A DNA stretch of 64,000 bases from Streptomyces antibioticus (GTDB lineage Bacteria > Actinomycetota > Actinomycetes > Streptomycetales > Streptomycetaceae). The translations under genes and the position numbers were made by a program. Positions 17,901 through 25,780 of this stretch are shown piece after piece; the first letter of the stretch is position 1, and every line of letters begins with the position of its first letter. Location of the stretch: assembly GCF_001514065.1 (NCBI RefSeq), contig NZ_KQ948429.1, positions 310,001 to 374,000 on the forward strand. The letters are read 5' to 3'. The notes under the pieces are model-generated. The model saw nothing but the letters and a program-made list of their open reading frames with translations, did not search any database and was not told the origin of the DNA.

Positions 17901-18135
17901 GGGGGAGAGCACCACCCTGACCCCCCTGGAACGCGCCCAGGCCCACTGCTTCACGGGCTGCGCCCTCACCGACCGCCCCACAGCGGAACAGGGTCTCGCC
18001 GAGGTCCTGGCCCTGAACCCCGACTGGCTGGAACTGGCCGGCCTGGCGTCCATCCTCAGGGAACTCGAAGCGAGCCCGGGCGCGGACGCCTCCCTGATCA
18101 CCGACTGTCTGGAGGGGGCGCGTTATGCGCAGTAG
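14920..18135 (+). CDS. STAND-like P-loop ATPase with C-terminal TPR array
   Basis: A 1071-residue soluble protein. Residues 13-400 form an AAA/NACHT-like module: FVGREAER, Walker A GDSGVGKT (44-51), and a Walker B-like IVLFFDTYE near residue 210. A winged-helix-like section follows (KRPDGPDQVEDPSAD to YHDVVREPMLRQERL). From about residue 530 to 940 there are roughly a dozen tetratricopeptide repeats (ALEEYDRAIELDPDTARAHY, AVADFDRALALDPTDAGAL and similar). This is the architecture of STAND signal-transduction ATPases, used as regulators or, in some bacteria, as phage sensors; no effector domain is fused here. The next gene on the same strand is a pseudo-ADP-ribosylglycohydrolase. Confidence 0.85.
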   Translation: MAQSPGSESADRFVGREAERARFLRNLDLPPGDPDHRSRFHVRGDSGVGKTFLVEELKRLARERGALTAYVDEDAGSVPDVLELICRQFAAQGRRLRPLERRLAVHKERRREAEAAMRAQEPESASAGSRAAVQLGMGALETAVPGSALLTRALPADLIAQGADRLRAGLSTRFRNADDIDLVLHPEAALTPVLLRELRAAASAVPRIVLFFDTYERTAPYLDPWLHGLFRKGDEHGGLPDPVVVVTAGQLPLPAGRWSGAVELPLTPFTDAEARRLLAGKGVVAEPVVAEVLRVTGGLPVLVSTLAEKRPDGPDQVEDPSADAVERFLRAEPEVRHDVARLCALPRWLDGDVFRVLVELPDGELDAQYRWLRGLPFVGERGGRVRYHDVVREPMLRQERLHYPRRWRERHRRLAAAFAEWRQDVGEGLDVEGRWADEEWRALRLEETYHLLCARPAAALPGALALFVEACREDEVEGRRWARMLQDAGGTTDHVQTADWGRELGEALDAEAGPARALDLLLTRQGLDPRGRAAAHALRGREWRHEGEYGRALEEYDRAIELDPDTARAHYGRGLTLQLMGDFPAALTAFDRADALSPDTGWIIAERAETYRLAGRVEEAVADFDRALALDPTDAGALTGRAVCRHALGRYDEALADFNRSLAIDEDLWTLVRRARLRRSRGEPEEAFADFDLAVSRAPDAAWVASERGDAYRLEGRYEDAVTELGRAVALNPDHASAWASRGEALGQLGRAEEAQADLDRAIELRPGYAWALAMRSRAKLMNGDAAGHFADLEEAVAQAPDAIWIRLELGSEYLDAGRHEEALATLERCLEQEPEEASCWAIAGAVHRARADHTEALRHLDRAIALSPDYGWAYGQRARVGLATGRTDQALADLDRCVSLNTEPNWARRTAVELLMLCERWDEAEARLTDDMDDLSIELHRHAGRWTEARRVAERLRAGDEPLAGTFELALTVSRSEGLTAAAPLWQDLVRAVGESTTLTPLERAQAHCFTGCALTDRPTAEQGLAEVLALNPDWLELAGLASILRELEASPGADASLITDCLEGARYAQ

Positions 18136-18283
18136 GCGTGATAACTGACCACCCGAGCCCAATAGCGACCACTCCGTACACACCCCGCATACCGATCCGC
18201 CCCCTGAACTGACCGTTCCCGGTCGATTACAGTGCTGAGTCGTTGTGTCCGCGGGCGATGCCGCTGGGGAGGTCTTGGTGGGT

Positions 18284-19393
18284 GTGACAGCCGGGGCCGT
18301 CTGGGGTCGCGTCGAACAGCAGGACTTCCGCAGCCGGGTGCGTGGCACGCTGCTCGGGGCCGCCGTCGGTGACGCGCTCGGGGCGCCCGTCCACCGGCTC
18401 GACCTCGGCGCCATCCAGGAGACCCACGGTGTCGAAGGAGTCGTCGACCTCGCGCCCGCGTACGGGCGGCGCGGCGCCGTCTCCCATCTCACCCAGCTCA
18501 CCCTCTTCTCCGTCGACGGGCTGATACGCGCCCAGGTCCGCCGCGACACCGGCGCCTGGCATCCGCCCACCGACCTGCACCGCGCCTATCTGCGGTGGTT
18601 CGCCACCCAGCGGGACTGGGGGCCCGACGAGCGGCGCAAGGACGACGGCTGGCTGGCGAGGGAGGAGTGGCTGTATGCGCGACGCGATCCCGCGCGCTCC
18701 CTCCTCCTCGGCTTCGGCGACGACATCATGGGCACCCTCGACGCCCCCAAGAGCCCCGGTGAGGCCGGGCCCGAGGCCGCCGCCCGCTCCGCGCCCTTCG
18801 GACTGCTCGTCGGCTGGGAGCCACAGCTCGTCGTGCAGCTCGCCGTGGAGTGCGCGGCGCAGACCCACGGCCATCCCGTCGCCTACCTCGCGGCGGGCGC
18901 GTACGCCGCGATCGTGCACGGGCTCGCTCGCGGGGAGAGCCTGGACGCCGCCGTCCAGCAGACCCTCGCCCTCGTCGCCGCCCGGCCCGGACACCAGCCG
19001 GTGTCGGACGCGTTGCAGCACGCGCTGGGTGCGGTACGGCAGGGGATGCCGACGCCCGTGAGGGTGGGGGAGCTGGTCGGGGCGGCCACCGCCGAGGGGT
19101 TGCTCGCCGCCGCCGTCTACTGCGCTCTGGTCAGCGAGGACGTGCGGCACGGGCTCTGCCTCGCCGTCAACCACGACGGCCCCTCCGCCGCGGCCGGCGC
19201 CCTCACCGGCGGCCTCCTGGGCGCCCTGCACGGCGAAACGGCCCTCCCACCGGCCTGGCTGGCCGAACTGGAGGGCCGCCCCACGCTGCTGGAACTGGCC
19301 GACGACTTCGCGATGGAAATGACCCAGGGCCCGGCCCTGCACGGCCCGGCGGGGTCGTCACCGGGGTGGCTGGCGCGGTATCCGCGGGGCTGA
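18284..19393 (+). CDS. ADP-ribosylglycohydrolase-family protein with degenerate active site
   Basis: About 369 residues, aligned throughout with the ARH/DraG fold (FRSRVRGTLLGAAVGDALGAPV at the start, ALPPAWLAELEGR and FAMEMTQGPALHGP at the end). The metal-binding motifs of the family are not present. The site normally reading DDTQMTLF is HLTQLTLF, the GxGAVMRSAPFG loop is EAAARSAPFG, and the NHSGDSDST site is NHDGPSAAA. The scaffold is conserved but hydrolysis of ADP-ribose bonds looks impossible. It may have a binding or regulatory role. Start: GGGGAGG precedes GTG 18278 and GTG 18284; GTG 18245 is less likely. Confidence 0.85.
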   Translation: MTAGAVWGRVEQQDFRSRVRGTLLGAAVGDALGAPVHRLDLGAIQETHGVEGVVDLAPAYGRRGAVSHLTQLTLFSVDGLIRAQVRRDTGAWHPPTDLHRAYLRWFATQRDWGPDERRKDDGWLAREEWLYARRDPARSLLLGFGDDIMGTLDAPKSPGEAGPEAAARSAPFGLLVGWEPQLVVQLAVECAAQTHGHPVAYLAAGAYAAIVHGLARGESLDAAVQQTLALVAARPGHQPVSDALQHALGAVRQGMPTPVRVGELVGAATAEGLLAAAVYCALVSEDVRHGLCLAVNHDGPSAAAGALTGGLLGALHGETALPPAWLAELEGRPTLLELADDFAMEMTQGPALHGPAGSSPGWLARYPRG

Positions 19394-19605
19394 GCGCGGC
19401 TCGGGTTGGGTGGGGGTCGGGGCCGCGCCGGGGGGTGTCTGTCCTCGGAACGGCGCGGAATCGGCCACCTATCAAGGGCGCCCGTGTTGACGCGCCAACC
19501 GCTGCGGGCGGACACCCCCCCGACACGTCCCCTTCCCGCCGTCGCCGGGTGCCGGTCCGTAGGGGTGCGCGATCTGCTGTTGCGCGCCGGGGACTGCAGC
19601 GTCCC

Positions 19606-19641
19606 TAGGGGCGCGGGGAACTGCGCGACCAGCCACGACGG
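19606..19641. repeat. Dispersed repeat, second copy
   Basis: The stretch beginning TAGGGGCGCGGGGAACTGCG and ending in GACCAGCCACGACGG is a sequence type found between many Streptomyces genes. It shares the AGGGGCGCGGGG core with the repeat at 10405. The rest of the 19394-19667 intergenic space (convergent gene ends) contains no plausible gene. Confidence 0.6.
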
Positions 19642-19667
19642 TGCCGCACCCGCCGACGCAACCGCCC

Positions 19668-21209
19668 TCACGCCTCCGTAGGCACCGGCTCAGCCCGCGC
19701 AGCGACCCCGTCGCCGTCCGTGTTGATCTTCTCGATGATCGCCAGTCGTTCCGGAGTGTCCTCCGGCTTGATGAAGCCGATCAGGATGTAGAGGACCAGG
19801 GAGACTGCCAGGGGGACCGAGACCTGGTACTGGAGCGGGACGCCGCCGTCCACGTTCCAGTTGATCGGGTAGTTCACCAGCCAGAAGGCCAGCAGACCCA
19901 TCGACCAGCTCGTGAGCGCCGCCGTCGGGCCCGAGCGGCGGAACGGGCGGAGCAGGCCCAGCATCATCGGGATGGCCATCGGGCCCATCAGACCGGCGAC
20001 CCACTTGATGACGACCGTGATGATGTCCTTGAAGGTGGGGGAGTTGACCTGCGTCGCCGCCGCCATGGAGAGGCCGAGGAAGACGACCGTGGTGATGCGG
20101 GCGACCCGCAGGCCCTGGCCCTCGGTCCACGCCCGGGCGCGGCGCCAGACCACCGGCGCGCAGTCACGGGTGAAGACGGCCGCGATCGCGTTGGCGTCGG
20201 AGGAGCACATCGCCATGGTGTGGGAGAAGAAGCCGACGATGACGAGACCCAACAGGCCGTGCGGCAGGAGCTGTTCGGTCATCAGGCCGTACGCGTCGGA
20301 GCCGTCCGGCTTCTGGGACTGCACCAGGAGCGGGGACAGCCACATCGGGATGAAGAGGACCACCGGCCAGATCAGCCACAGGGCCGCCGACAGGCGAGCC
20401 GAGCGTTCCGCCTCGTGCGCGCTGCCCGTGGCCATGTACCGCTGGGCCTGGTTGAGCATGCCGCCGTTGTACTCGAAGAGCTTGATGAAGAGGAAGGCGA
20501 GGAGGAAGACCGTGCCGTAGGGGCCGACCAGCGGTTCGCCGTGGCCCTTCAGCTGCGGTTCGTCCCAGGCGCCCCAGAAGCCGATGCCCTTGTCGTTCAG
20601 TTCCAGGACCACCGCGATCAGCATGGCCACACCGGCGAGCAACTGGATGACGAACTGGCCGAGTTCGGTCAGCGCGTCCGCCCACAGGCCGCCGATCGTG
20701 CAGTAGACGGCGGTGATGCAGCCGGTGATGAGGATGCCCTGGTTCAGGGAGATGCCCGTGAAGACCGACAGCAGGGTCGCGATCGCGGCCCACTTCGCGC
20801 CCACGTCCACGATCTTCAGCAGCATGCCGGACCAGGCCAGTGCCTGCTGGGTTTTGAGGTCGTAGCGGTTCTTCAGGTATTCGAGAGGGGAGGCCACATG
20901 GAGGCGGGAGCGCAGGCGGTTGATGCGCGGCGCGAAGAGTTTCGAGCCGATCGCGATGCCCAGGGCGATGGGGAAGGACCAGGTGACGAAGGAGGTGACG
21001 CCGTAGGTGTACGCGATGCCCGCGTACCCGGTGAACATGACCGCGCTGTAGCCCGACATGTGGTGCGAGATGCCGGAGAGCCACCAGGGCATCTTGCCGC
21101 CGGCCGTGAAGAAGTCGCTGACGTTGTCCACGCGCTTGTGCGACCACACGCCGATCGCCACCATCACGCCGAAGTAGCCGATGAGCACGGCCCAGTCGAG
21201 ACCGTTCAT
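19668..21209 (-). CDS. Sodium:solute symporter (SSS) family transporter
   Basis: A 513-residue polytopic membrane protein with about 13 helices. The N-terminus MNGLDWAVLIGYFGVMVAIG, then DFFTAGGKMPWWLSGISHHMSGYSAVMFTGYAGIAY, is characteristic of SSS transporters, which import solutes such as sugars, amino acids or vitamins with Na+. A GGGAGGG RBS lies about 5 bases before the ATG at 21209, which decides against longer starts. Substrate unknown. The upstream SDR gene is on the same strand about 130 bp away, so joint transcription is possible. Confidence 0.9.
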   Translation of the reverse strand: MNGLDWAVLIGYFGVMVAIGVWSHKRVDNVSDFFTAGGKMPWWLSGISHHMSGYSAVMFTGYAGIAYTYGVTSFVTWSFPIALGIAIGSKLFAPRINRLRSRLHVASPLEYLKNRYDLKTQQALAWSGMLLKIVDVGAKWAAIATLLSVFTGISLNQGILITGCITAVYCTIGGLWADALTELGQFVIQLLAGVAMLIAVVLELNDKGIGFWGAWDEPQLKGHGEPLVGPYGTVFLLAFLFIKLFEYNGGMLNQAQRYMATGSAHEAERSARLSAALWLIWPVVLFIPMWLSPLLVQSQKPDGSDAYGLMTEQLLPHGLLGLVIVGFFSHTMAMCSSDANAIAAVFTRDCAPVVWRRARAWTEGQGLRVARITTVVFLGLSMAAATQVNSPTFKDIITVVIKWVAGLMGPMAIPMMLGLLRPFRRSGPTAALTSWSMGLLAFWLVNYPINWNVDGGVPLQYQVSVPLAVSLVLYILIGFIKPEDTPERLAIIEKINTDGDGVAARAEPVPTEA

Positions 21210-21336
21210 GTGCGCCCTCCCAGGGTTCGACCCGGCGCTCATCGTGGGCGCTCTCGCGTGAACACGACAAGCGGGCGTAAGGTCAAGGGGAGGTAAATTC
21301 ATTCGGCATGTTGGTCTTCGTTCATCTATATGAACG

Positions 21337-22125
21337 TCATCGCATCAGCTCCCCGGCGTTGACCAGCAGCGACTGCCCCGTGATGGATCGCGCCCGGTCC
21401 GACGCCAGGAACACCGCCGCGTCCGCCACATCCCCGTCCGTGGCGAGCTCGGGCAATGCCATCCGGTCCGTCAGCCGCTTGAGCACCTCGGCTTCCGCCG
21501 CCCCCTCCGTGTGCGCGGTGAACTGGACGTACGCCTGCACCGGCGGCCCCCACATCCAGCCCGGCAGCACCGTGTTCACGCGGATGCGGTAGCGGCCGAG
21601 CTCCCGAGCCAGCGAGTACATCGCGCTCGTCAGCGCCCCCTTCGACGCCGCGTACGCCGCCTGCCGCACCTGCGAGGGCGCCGCGACCGAGGACTGCGTC
21701 CCGATGAACACCACCGAGCCCCCGCACCGCTTCAGTGCCGGCAGACAGGCCCGCGTCATCCGCAGTGACCCCAGCAGGTTCACGTCGATCACCGACTGCC
21801 AGGTGGTGAAGTCCGCGTCCTCCAGGCCGCCGAAGTAGCTGTCCCAGGCGGCCACATGGACCACCGCGTCGATCCGCCCGAACCGTTCCTCAGCCAACTC
21901 CGCCAGTGCCGAGCACTGTTGCTCGTCGGTGATGTCGGTGGAGAGGTACGCGGTGTGCGCGCCGTCCGGATCGATGTCGGCGGCGGACTTCGCCAGGTTT
22001 GCCTCCGTGCGCGCCCCGAGCACGGCGTTCCCGCCGTCCCGTACGACCGCGGCGGCGACCTGATGGCCGAGACCGGCCCCGACGCCCGACACCACGACGG
22101 TCTTCCCTGAGAGCAGTGATGACAT
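21337..22125 (-). CDS. Classical short-chain dehydrogenase/reductase
   Basis: A 262-residue SDR with the full motif set: SGVGAGLGHQV (cofactor), DINV-type VNLLGSLRM, IGTQSS (catalytic Ser region) and YAASKGALTS (catalytic Tyr/Lys). The C-terminus SITGQSLLVNAGELM matches family members that oxidise or reduce alcohols and ketones with NAD(P). It diverges from the unknown gene at 22215 across 89 bp that contain a perfect 17-bp dyad. The two genes may act on the same substrate. Confidence 0.9.
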   Translation of the reverse strand: MSSLLSGKTVVVSGVGAGLGHQVAAAVVRDGGNAVLGARTEANLAKSAADIDPDGAHTAYLSTDITDEQQCSALAELAEERFGRIDAVVHVAAWDSYFGGLEDADFTTWQSVIDVNLLGSLRMTRACLPALKRCGGSVVFIGTQSSVAAPSQVRQAAYAASKGALTSAMYSLARELGRYRIRVNTVLPGWMWGPPVQAYVQFTAHTEGAAEAEVLKRLTDRMALPELATDGDVADAAVFLASDRARSITGQSLLVNAGELMR

Positions 22126-22167
22126 CGATGACCCTCCCGGCGACTCGACTCCGACTCTGGCGCATTA

Positions 22168-22184
22168 TCTGACGGGGCGTCAGA
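22168..22184. promoter_or_regulatory. 17-bp perfect dyad between divergent genes
   Basis: TCTGACG-GGG-CGTCAGA, perfect 7+7 dyad, lies 43 bp before the SDR start (minus) and 31 bp before the plus-strand gene at 22215. The sequence is typical of operators for TetR-type repressors of catabolic genes in actinobacteria, but no such regulator is adjacent. Confidence 0.6.
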
Positions 22185-22214
22185 GTAAGGGCGACCGCAG
22201 GAAAGGGGAACCGC

Positions 22215-23066
22215 ATGAGCGACGACACCCGCAGCGAGACGTACAGCGAGAGGTACGCCGAACTGGCCGCCGTAGGGCCGTACGGAGTCCGCCCCGGCCA
22301 TGCCCTGATCACCATGGTCGAACCGCACCCGGGCCACGAGTACGCCTACAACCGCTGGTACGAGGACGACCACTACTACGCCGGCGCGATGGCGATGCCC
22401 TGGATGTACGCCGGGCGGCGCTGGGTCGCCACCAGGGACCTCCAACTCCTGCGCTATCCCGAGAAGTCGGCGGTCGCCCAGCCGGTCACCGCCGGGTGCT
22501 ACATCTCGACGTACTGGGTCACGGACGGCCGCTACGCCGACCACATGAAGTGGACCGTCGGGATCAACAAGCGCCTGAACCGGGACGGGCGGGTCTACCA
22601 GGACCGGACGCATGTCTTCACGGCGTTCCAGGACCACGAGGCGACCGTGTACCGGGACGGGGCGGCCGGGCCGCGCGACTTCCACGCCCTCGACCATCCC
22701 TACGCGGGGCTGGTGGTGGAGGTCATCGACGCCGAATCGCCGGAGCAGCGGGCGGAGTTGCTGGAGTGGCTGCGCTCCCGGCATCTGCCGAAGCGGGTCG
22801 CGGGCTCACCGGCCGCGATGGTGACCGTCTTCCGCCCGACGCCCCTGCCCGGCGACCGTATGACGTACGTGAAGCAGGTCGAGGGCGTCGACACCCGGCT
22901 GACGCTGCTGTGGTTCCTGGAGGCGGACCCGCGGGACTGCTGGGACGCGTACTTCACGGGCCTGGACGGACCGGTGGCGGAGGCGGGCCTGGGGCGGGTG
23001 GAGCTGGTCGCGCCGTTCATACCGACGGTGCCGGGAACGGACAGGTACGTCGACCGGCTGCGCTGA
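22215..23066 (+). CDS. Uncharacterised protein with ferredoxin-like (EthD/ABM-type) features
   Basis: A 283-residue soluble protein not assigned to a named family. The N-terminal half has GHALITMVEPHPGHEYAYNR then WYEDDHYYAGAMAMPWMYAG, reminiscent of the small dimeric alpha/beta-barrel proteins (EthD, antibiotic monooxygenase) in which a WYxxxH segment follows the first strand. The C-terminal half repeats the pattern (VEVIDAESPEQRAELLEWLR, then HLPKRVAG), so the protein may be two fused repeats. It is divergent from an SDR with a shared dyad, suggesting a small catabolic unit. A GAAAGGGG RBS precedes the ATG. Confidence 0.75.
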   Translation: MSDDTRSETYSERYAELAAVGPYGVRPGHALITMVEPHPGHEYAYNRWYEDDHYYAGAMAMPWMYAGRRWVATRDLQLLRYPEKSAVAQPVTAGCYISTYWVTDGRYADHMKWTVGINKRLNRDGRVYQDRTHVFTAFQDHEATVYRDGAAGPRDFHALDHPYAGLVVEVIDAESPEQRAELLEWLRSRHLPKRVAGSPAAMVTVFRPTPLPGDRMTYVKQVEGVDTRLTLLWFLEADPRDCWDAYFTGLDGPVAEAGLGRVELVAPFIPTVPGTDRYVDRLR

Positions 23067-23194
23067 CCCGTTCCCGGGCCTGTGTCCGGGCACAAGCCGA
23101 GCCCCCTCGGCAAGGACGGCGAGCTGGACGAGAGGGCTCTTGGACGGTGCTTGTGAAGTTGTGTTGGAACCGATCACTCGATCGCTCGACCTGC

Positions 23195-23386
23195 TTACGC
23201 CTTGACCGAGCCGACGAAGGCGGTCCACGCGTCCGCGGGGAAGGCCAGGGTGGGGCCGTCCGTGACCTTCGAGTCCCGGACGGCCATCGCCGCGAGGACC
23301 GGGGACTTGATCTCGACGCACGCGCCATTGCCCTGGGAGTAGGAGGACTTGACCCACTCGTCCGTGACGCCCTGCTTGATTGCCAT
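23195..23386 (-). CDS. DUF397-domain protein
   Basis: A 63-residue protein with the exact DUF397 signature: WVKSSYSQGNGACVEI, then VRDSKVTDGPTLAFPADAW. These tiny proteins are paired in Streptomyces with an XRE/DUF5753 regulator, here at 23627-24526 upstream on the same strand. The pair is thought to work as a regulatory couple; some (BldB-like or WhiJ-like systems) affect development. The gap of 240 bp suggests a separate promoter. Confidence 0.93.
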   Translation of the reverse strand: MAIKQGVTDEWVKSSYSQGNGACVEIKSPVLAAMAVRDSKVTDGPTLAFPADAWTAFVGSVKA

Positions 23387-23626
23387 GTTCGCTCCGATTA
23401 GCCAGTTGCTGAGTTGCTGTCACCGCGGTGTGCTTTGTCTCCGTCCGCACGACACGGTTTGCGCCAACGTTGTTGCCTCGATGGCGTGATCGACGCTACT
23501 CGCCAACATCGGAGTACGGGGAAGGTATTCACCCGCCCGGGTGGCATATTCCAGTGGGGTCTTCCATCACGGCCCGACTTAGGTGTACCTTTCGGCGCCC
23601 GCCTTACAGAGTGGCCGGTTGTGCGG

Positions 23627-24526
23627 TCAGCGGGCGTACTCTTTGGCCACCTTCGAGATGAAGTCCCGGCTTTGGTCCGCGTTGAGGGCCTGTGCCCGCA
23701 AATGCTCGTACATCACGCTGTACTTCTGCACGTCCTGCGCCTTCTCCAGGTACAGGTCGCTGGTGACGCCCTCGATGTAGACCACGCTGGAGTCGGCCGC
23801 GTCCGGGAACTCCAGGATCGCGTACTGCCCGCTGACCCCGGGGTGCGCGCCCATCGTGAACGGGATCAACTGCACGGTCACGTGCGGCAGCTGGGACATC
23901 TCGATCAGATGCTCCAGCTGCTCGATCATCACCTGCCGGTTCCCGACCTCGCGGCGCAGGGTCGCCTCGTCGAGGACCGCCCACAGGCGCAGCGGGTTGT
24001 CGGCGGCAGAGATACGTTCCTGTCGGCGCAGGCGCACCTGGACACGCTTGTCGATGTCGGTCGGCGTCGCCTCGGGAAGCGCGCCGGAGATGAGGGCCTC
24101 GGCGTAGGTACGGGTCTGCAACAGGCCGGGGACGACCTGGGGGTCGTACACCCGCAGGCTGGCCGCGTCCGTCTCCAGCCCGATGTAGACGGAGTAGGGG
24201 ATGTCCCCGAAGGAATGCCACCAGCCCTGCTGGCGGCTGTCCTTGGCCATTTGCATGAGTGAGTCGACGATCCGGTGGTCCTCGACCTCGTAGACCCCGC
24301 ACAGGTCGCGGACGTCGCGCTGGCTGATGCTGCGCCGCCCGTTCTCCAGGCGGCTGATCTTCGACTGGGACACCAGCAGCCGTTCGGCGACCTCTTCGGC
24401 GGTCATGCCCTTGAGCTCGCGGAGCCGGCGCAGTTCCTGGCCCAGCCGGCGGCGCCTGACGGTGGGATTGACATTGGTCGCCACGAGAACGTGCACCTCC
24501 GGCTGCGTGCCTTCGAAAATTGCCAC
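23627..24526 (-). CDS. XRE-family helix-turn-helix regulator with DUF5753 domain
   Basis: A 299-residue protein. Residues 25-85 are an XRE HTH (GQELRRLRELKGMTAEEVAE, then LLVSQSKISRLENGRR). The remainder is the DUF5753 domain (YIGLETDAASLRVYDPQVVP, then GLLQTRTYAEALI; VQLIPFTMGAHPGVSGQYAI). WhiJ-type regulators of this form pair with DUF397 proteins such as the one just downstream. Its target genes are not evident here; autoregulation is likely. ATG at 24526 is taken; a Met further in (about residue 13) could also serve. Confidence 0.93.
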   Translation of the reverse strand: MAIFEGTQPEVHVLVATNVNPTVRRRRLGQELRRLRELKGMTAEEVAERLLVSQSKISRLENGRRSISQRDVRDLCGVYEVEDHRIVDSLMQMAKDSRQQGWWHSFGDIPYSVYIGLETDAASLRVYDPQVVPGLLQTRTYAEALISGALPEATPTDIDKRVQVRLRRQERISAADNPLRLWAVLDEATLRREVGNRQVMIEQLEHLIEMSQLPHVTVQLIPFTMGAHPGVSGQYAILEFPDAADSSVVYIEGVTSDLYLEKAQDVQKYSVMYEHLRAQALNADQSRDFISKVAKEYAR

Positions 24527-24670
24527 TTTGCGTATCTGCTGTTGAGCAGACTGCCACCAAGGTGCTTTCTACCGCTGGGAAACCGTGGATATGCGCTGCA
24601 CAGGCGGCAGTTCGCGGTGAGCGGCGGTGAACGGCTGTGCTTCTCGCGCCGTTGTGAGGGTGTGGACACG

Positions 24671-24734
24671 AAAAAAGCGCGCGGGACGGCGGGACCGTGG
24701 TGTCGTCCGGACACACGGTCCCGCCGCCCCGCGC
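24671..24734 (-). terminator. Strong intrinsic terminator for the GPP34 gene
   Basis: Positions 24679-24699 pair with 24714-24734 in 20 of 21 positions (14-nt loop). On the minus strand the stem is followed by a T tract (plus-strand AAAAAA at 24671-24676). It lies about 90 bp downstream of the minus-strand GPP34 stop. The rest of the 300-bp gap 24527-24826 carries the XRE gene's upstream region and no further gene. Confidence 0.85.
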
Positions 24735-24826
24735 GGACCAGCGGCTCCCGATTCCGGGTATGGGGCTGCGCCGGCAGTGCGTGTGGTGCGACTCGGTTCC
24801 TGCGGTCGTGTCGTGGGAACTGCGGC

Positions 24827-25585
24827 TCAGTGGGCCACGACACGCGCCATGGAACCGCGGCGCGGTTGCACCGGAACACCGCGAGCGGGTTCCGCTGCGG
24901 CCCTGCCGCCGGGTGCGGCCTGACGGCCGGTCGCCGGAGCGGGGCTACGGCGTGGCTGTGCCGCCACACCGTTCTGGACGTCCATCACCGCGTGCGCGAC
25001 GAGACCGCCCATGGGGTCGTGCCTGATCAGATCCCGCAGCCTGGACCGCGAGGACCTGCCCTCGTTGCCTGGGTACAGATGCTTGCCGAGGCCGACCGCG
25101 TGGGCCAGGGCGGCCAGCGCCGCGGTCCGCGGGTCCGGCGGAACGCCGGTGCGGATCGCCGAGTCCAGCCGGGCCTTGATCTCCCGGCTGATGGCGTTGT
25201 CCGTCGCCTGATAGCGAGTCGTCGGCAACACCCCGCACATCTGACCGGCGACGGCATGCACCATGCCGCACCGCTCGAGATGCGAGAGGTAGGTCTGGCG
25301 CAGCCCCAGGCGAGGCCCGCCAATCCAGTTCACTGCCCGCACGGGAGCGCCACGCCTTCGCAGCAACTCCAACGCGCAGTCCAGCGTCGGATCTCCAGTC
25401 GGCCGTGGTACGACCACGGCGATACGATCCCCGTCTGGGGCTATCCGTCCGGCCAGCGCCAGCTCCACTAGCTGTGCTCCGGCCAGACCGAGGTCGAGCG
25501 ACTGCGGCTGTGCGGTGGTACCCGTGGTCGGGTCCAACGCCAGCAGCAGAAGCTCCTCCGGAAGTGTTCTGCGGCTCCTGCCCAT
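24827..25585 (-). CDS. GPP34 (GOLPH3/VPS74-like) family protein
   Basis: A 252-residue protein starting MGRSRRTLPEELLLLALDPT. The pattern LPEELLLLALDP, LGLAGAQLVELALAGRIA and the DxxLRxLRxxGAPV-like region match the GPP34 domain. In eukaryotes this domain binds phosphatidylinositol 4-phosphate; bacterial members are abundant in Streptomyces and are cytoplasmic or membrane-associated with unknown role. The C-terminal 45 residues are Ala/Arg/Pro-rich and poorly conserved. It is divergent from the carboxypeptidase gene and is closed by a strong terminator. Confidence 0.88.
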   Translation of the reverse strand: MGRSRRTLPEELLLLALDPTTGTTAQPQSLDLGLAGAQLVELALAGRIAPDGDRIAVVVPRPTGDPTLDCALELLRRRGAPVRAVNWIGGPRLGLRQTYLSHLERCGMVHAVAGQMCGVLPTTRYQATDNAISREIKARLDSAIRTGVPPDPRTAALAALAHAVGLGKHLYPGNEGRSSRSRLRDLIRHDPMGGLVAHAVMDVQNGVAAQPRRSPAPATGRQAAPGGRAAAEPARGVPVQPRRGSMARVVAH

Positions 25586-25780
25586 CCATGCCTCCCCGCG
25601 TGGATGTACGACAGGGTGACCCCTCTCACATTGGTCTGTCGAGGGTGCGTGACCTGTTTGTAGTGGAACCGGTAGGTATGTCGTTCTCGTCTACCGCAGG
25701 AGCCAAGCCCTCACACAGGACACTGGTACACGGTTCGGACAGTGCGGTGGACCGTGGTCCGGGGCAGGCGGTCGGATACA

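Noticed and set aside
15055-18570. 1171-codon minus-strand frame opposite the TPR gene
   Set aside because: Repetitive composition mirrors the TPR codons and it spans into the next gene; the plus strand has P-loop and TPR motifs.
14920-19393. A complete, known antiphage defence system
   Set aside because: A STAND-like ATPase and a pseudo-ARH are suggestive, but no effector, integrase or neighbouring defence genes are seen; the evidence does not go beyond a candidate pair.
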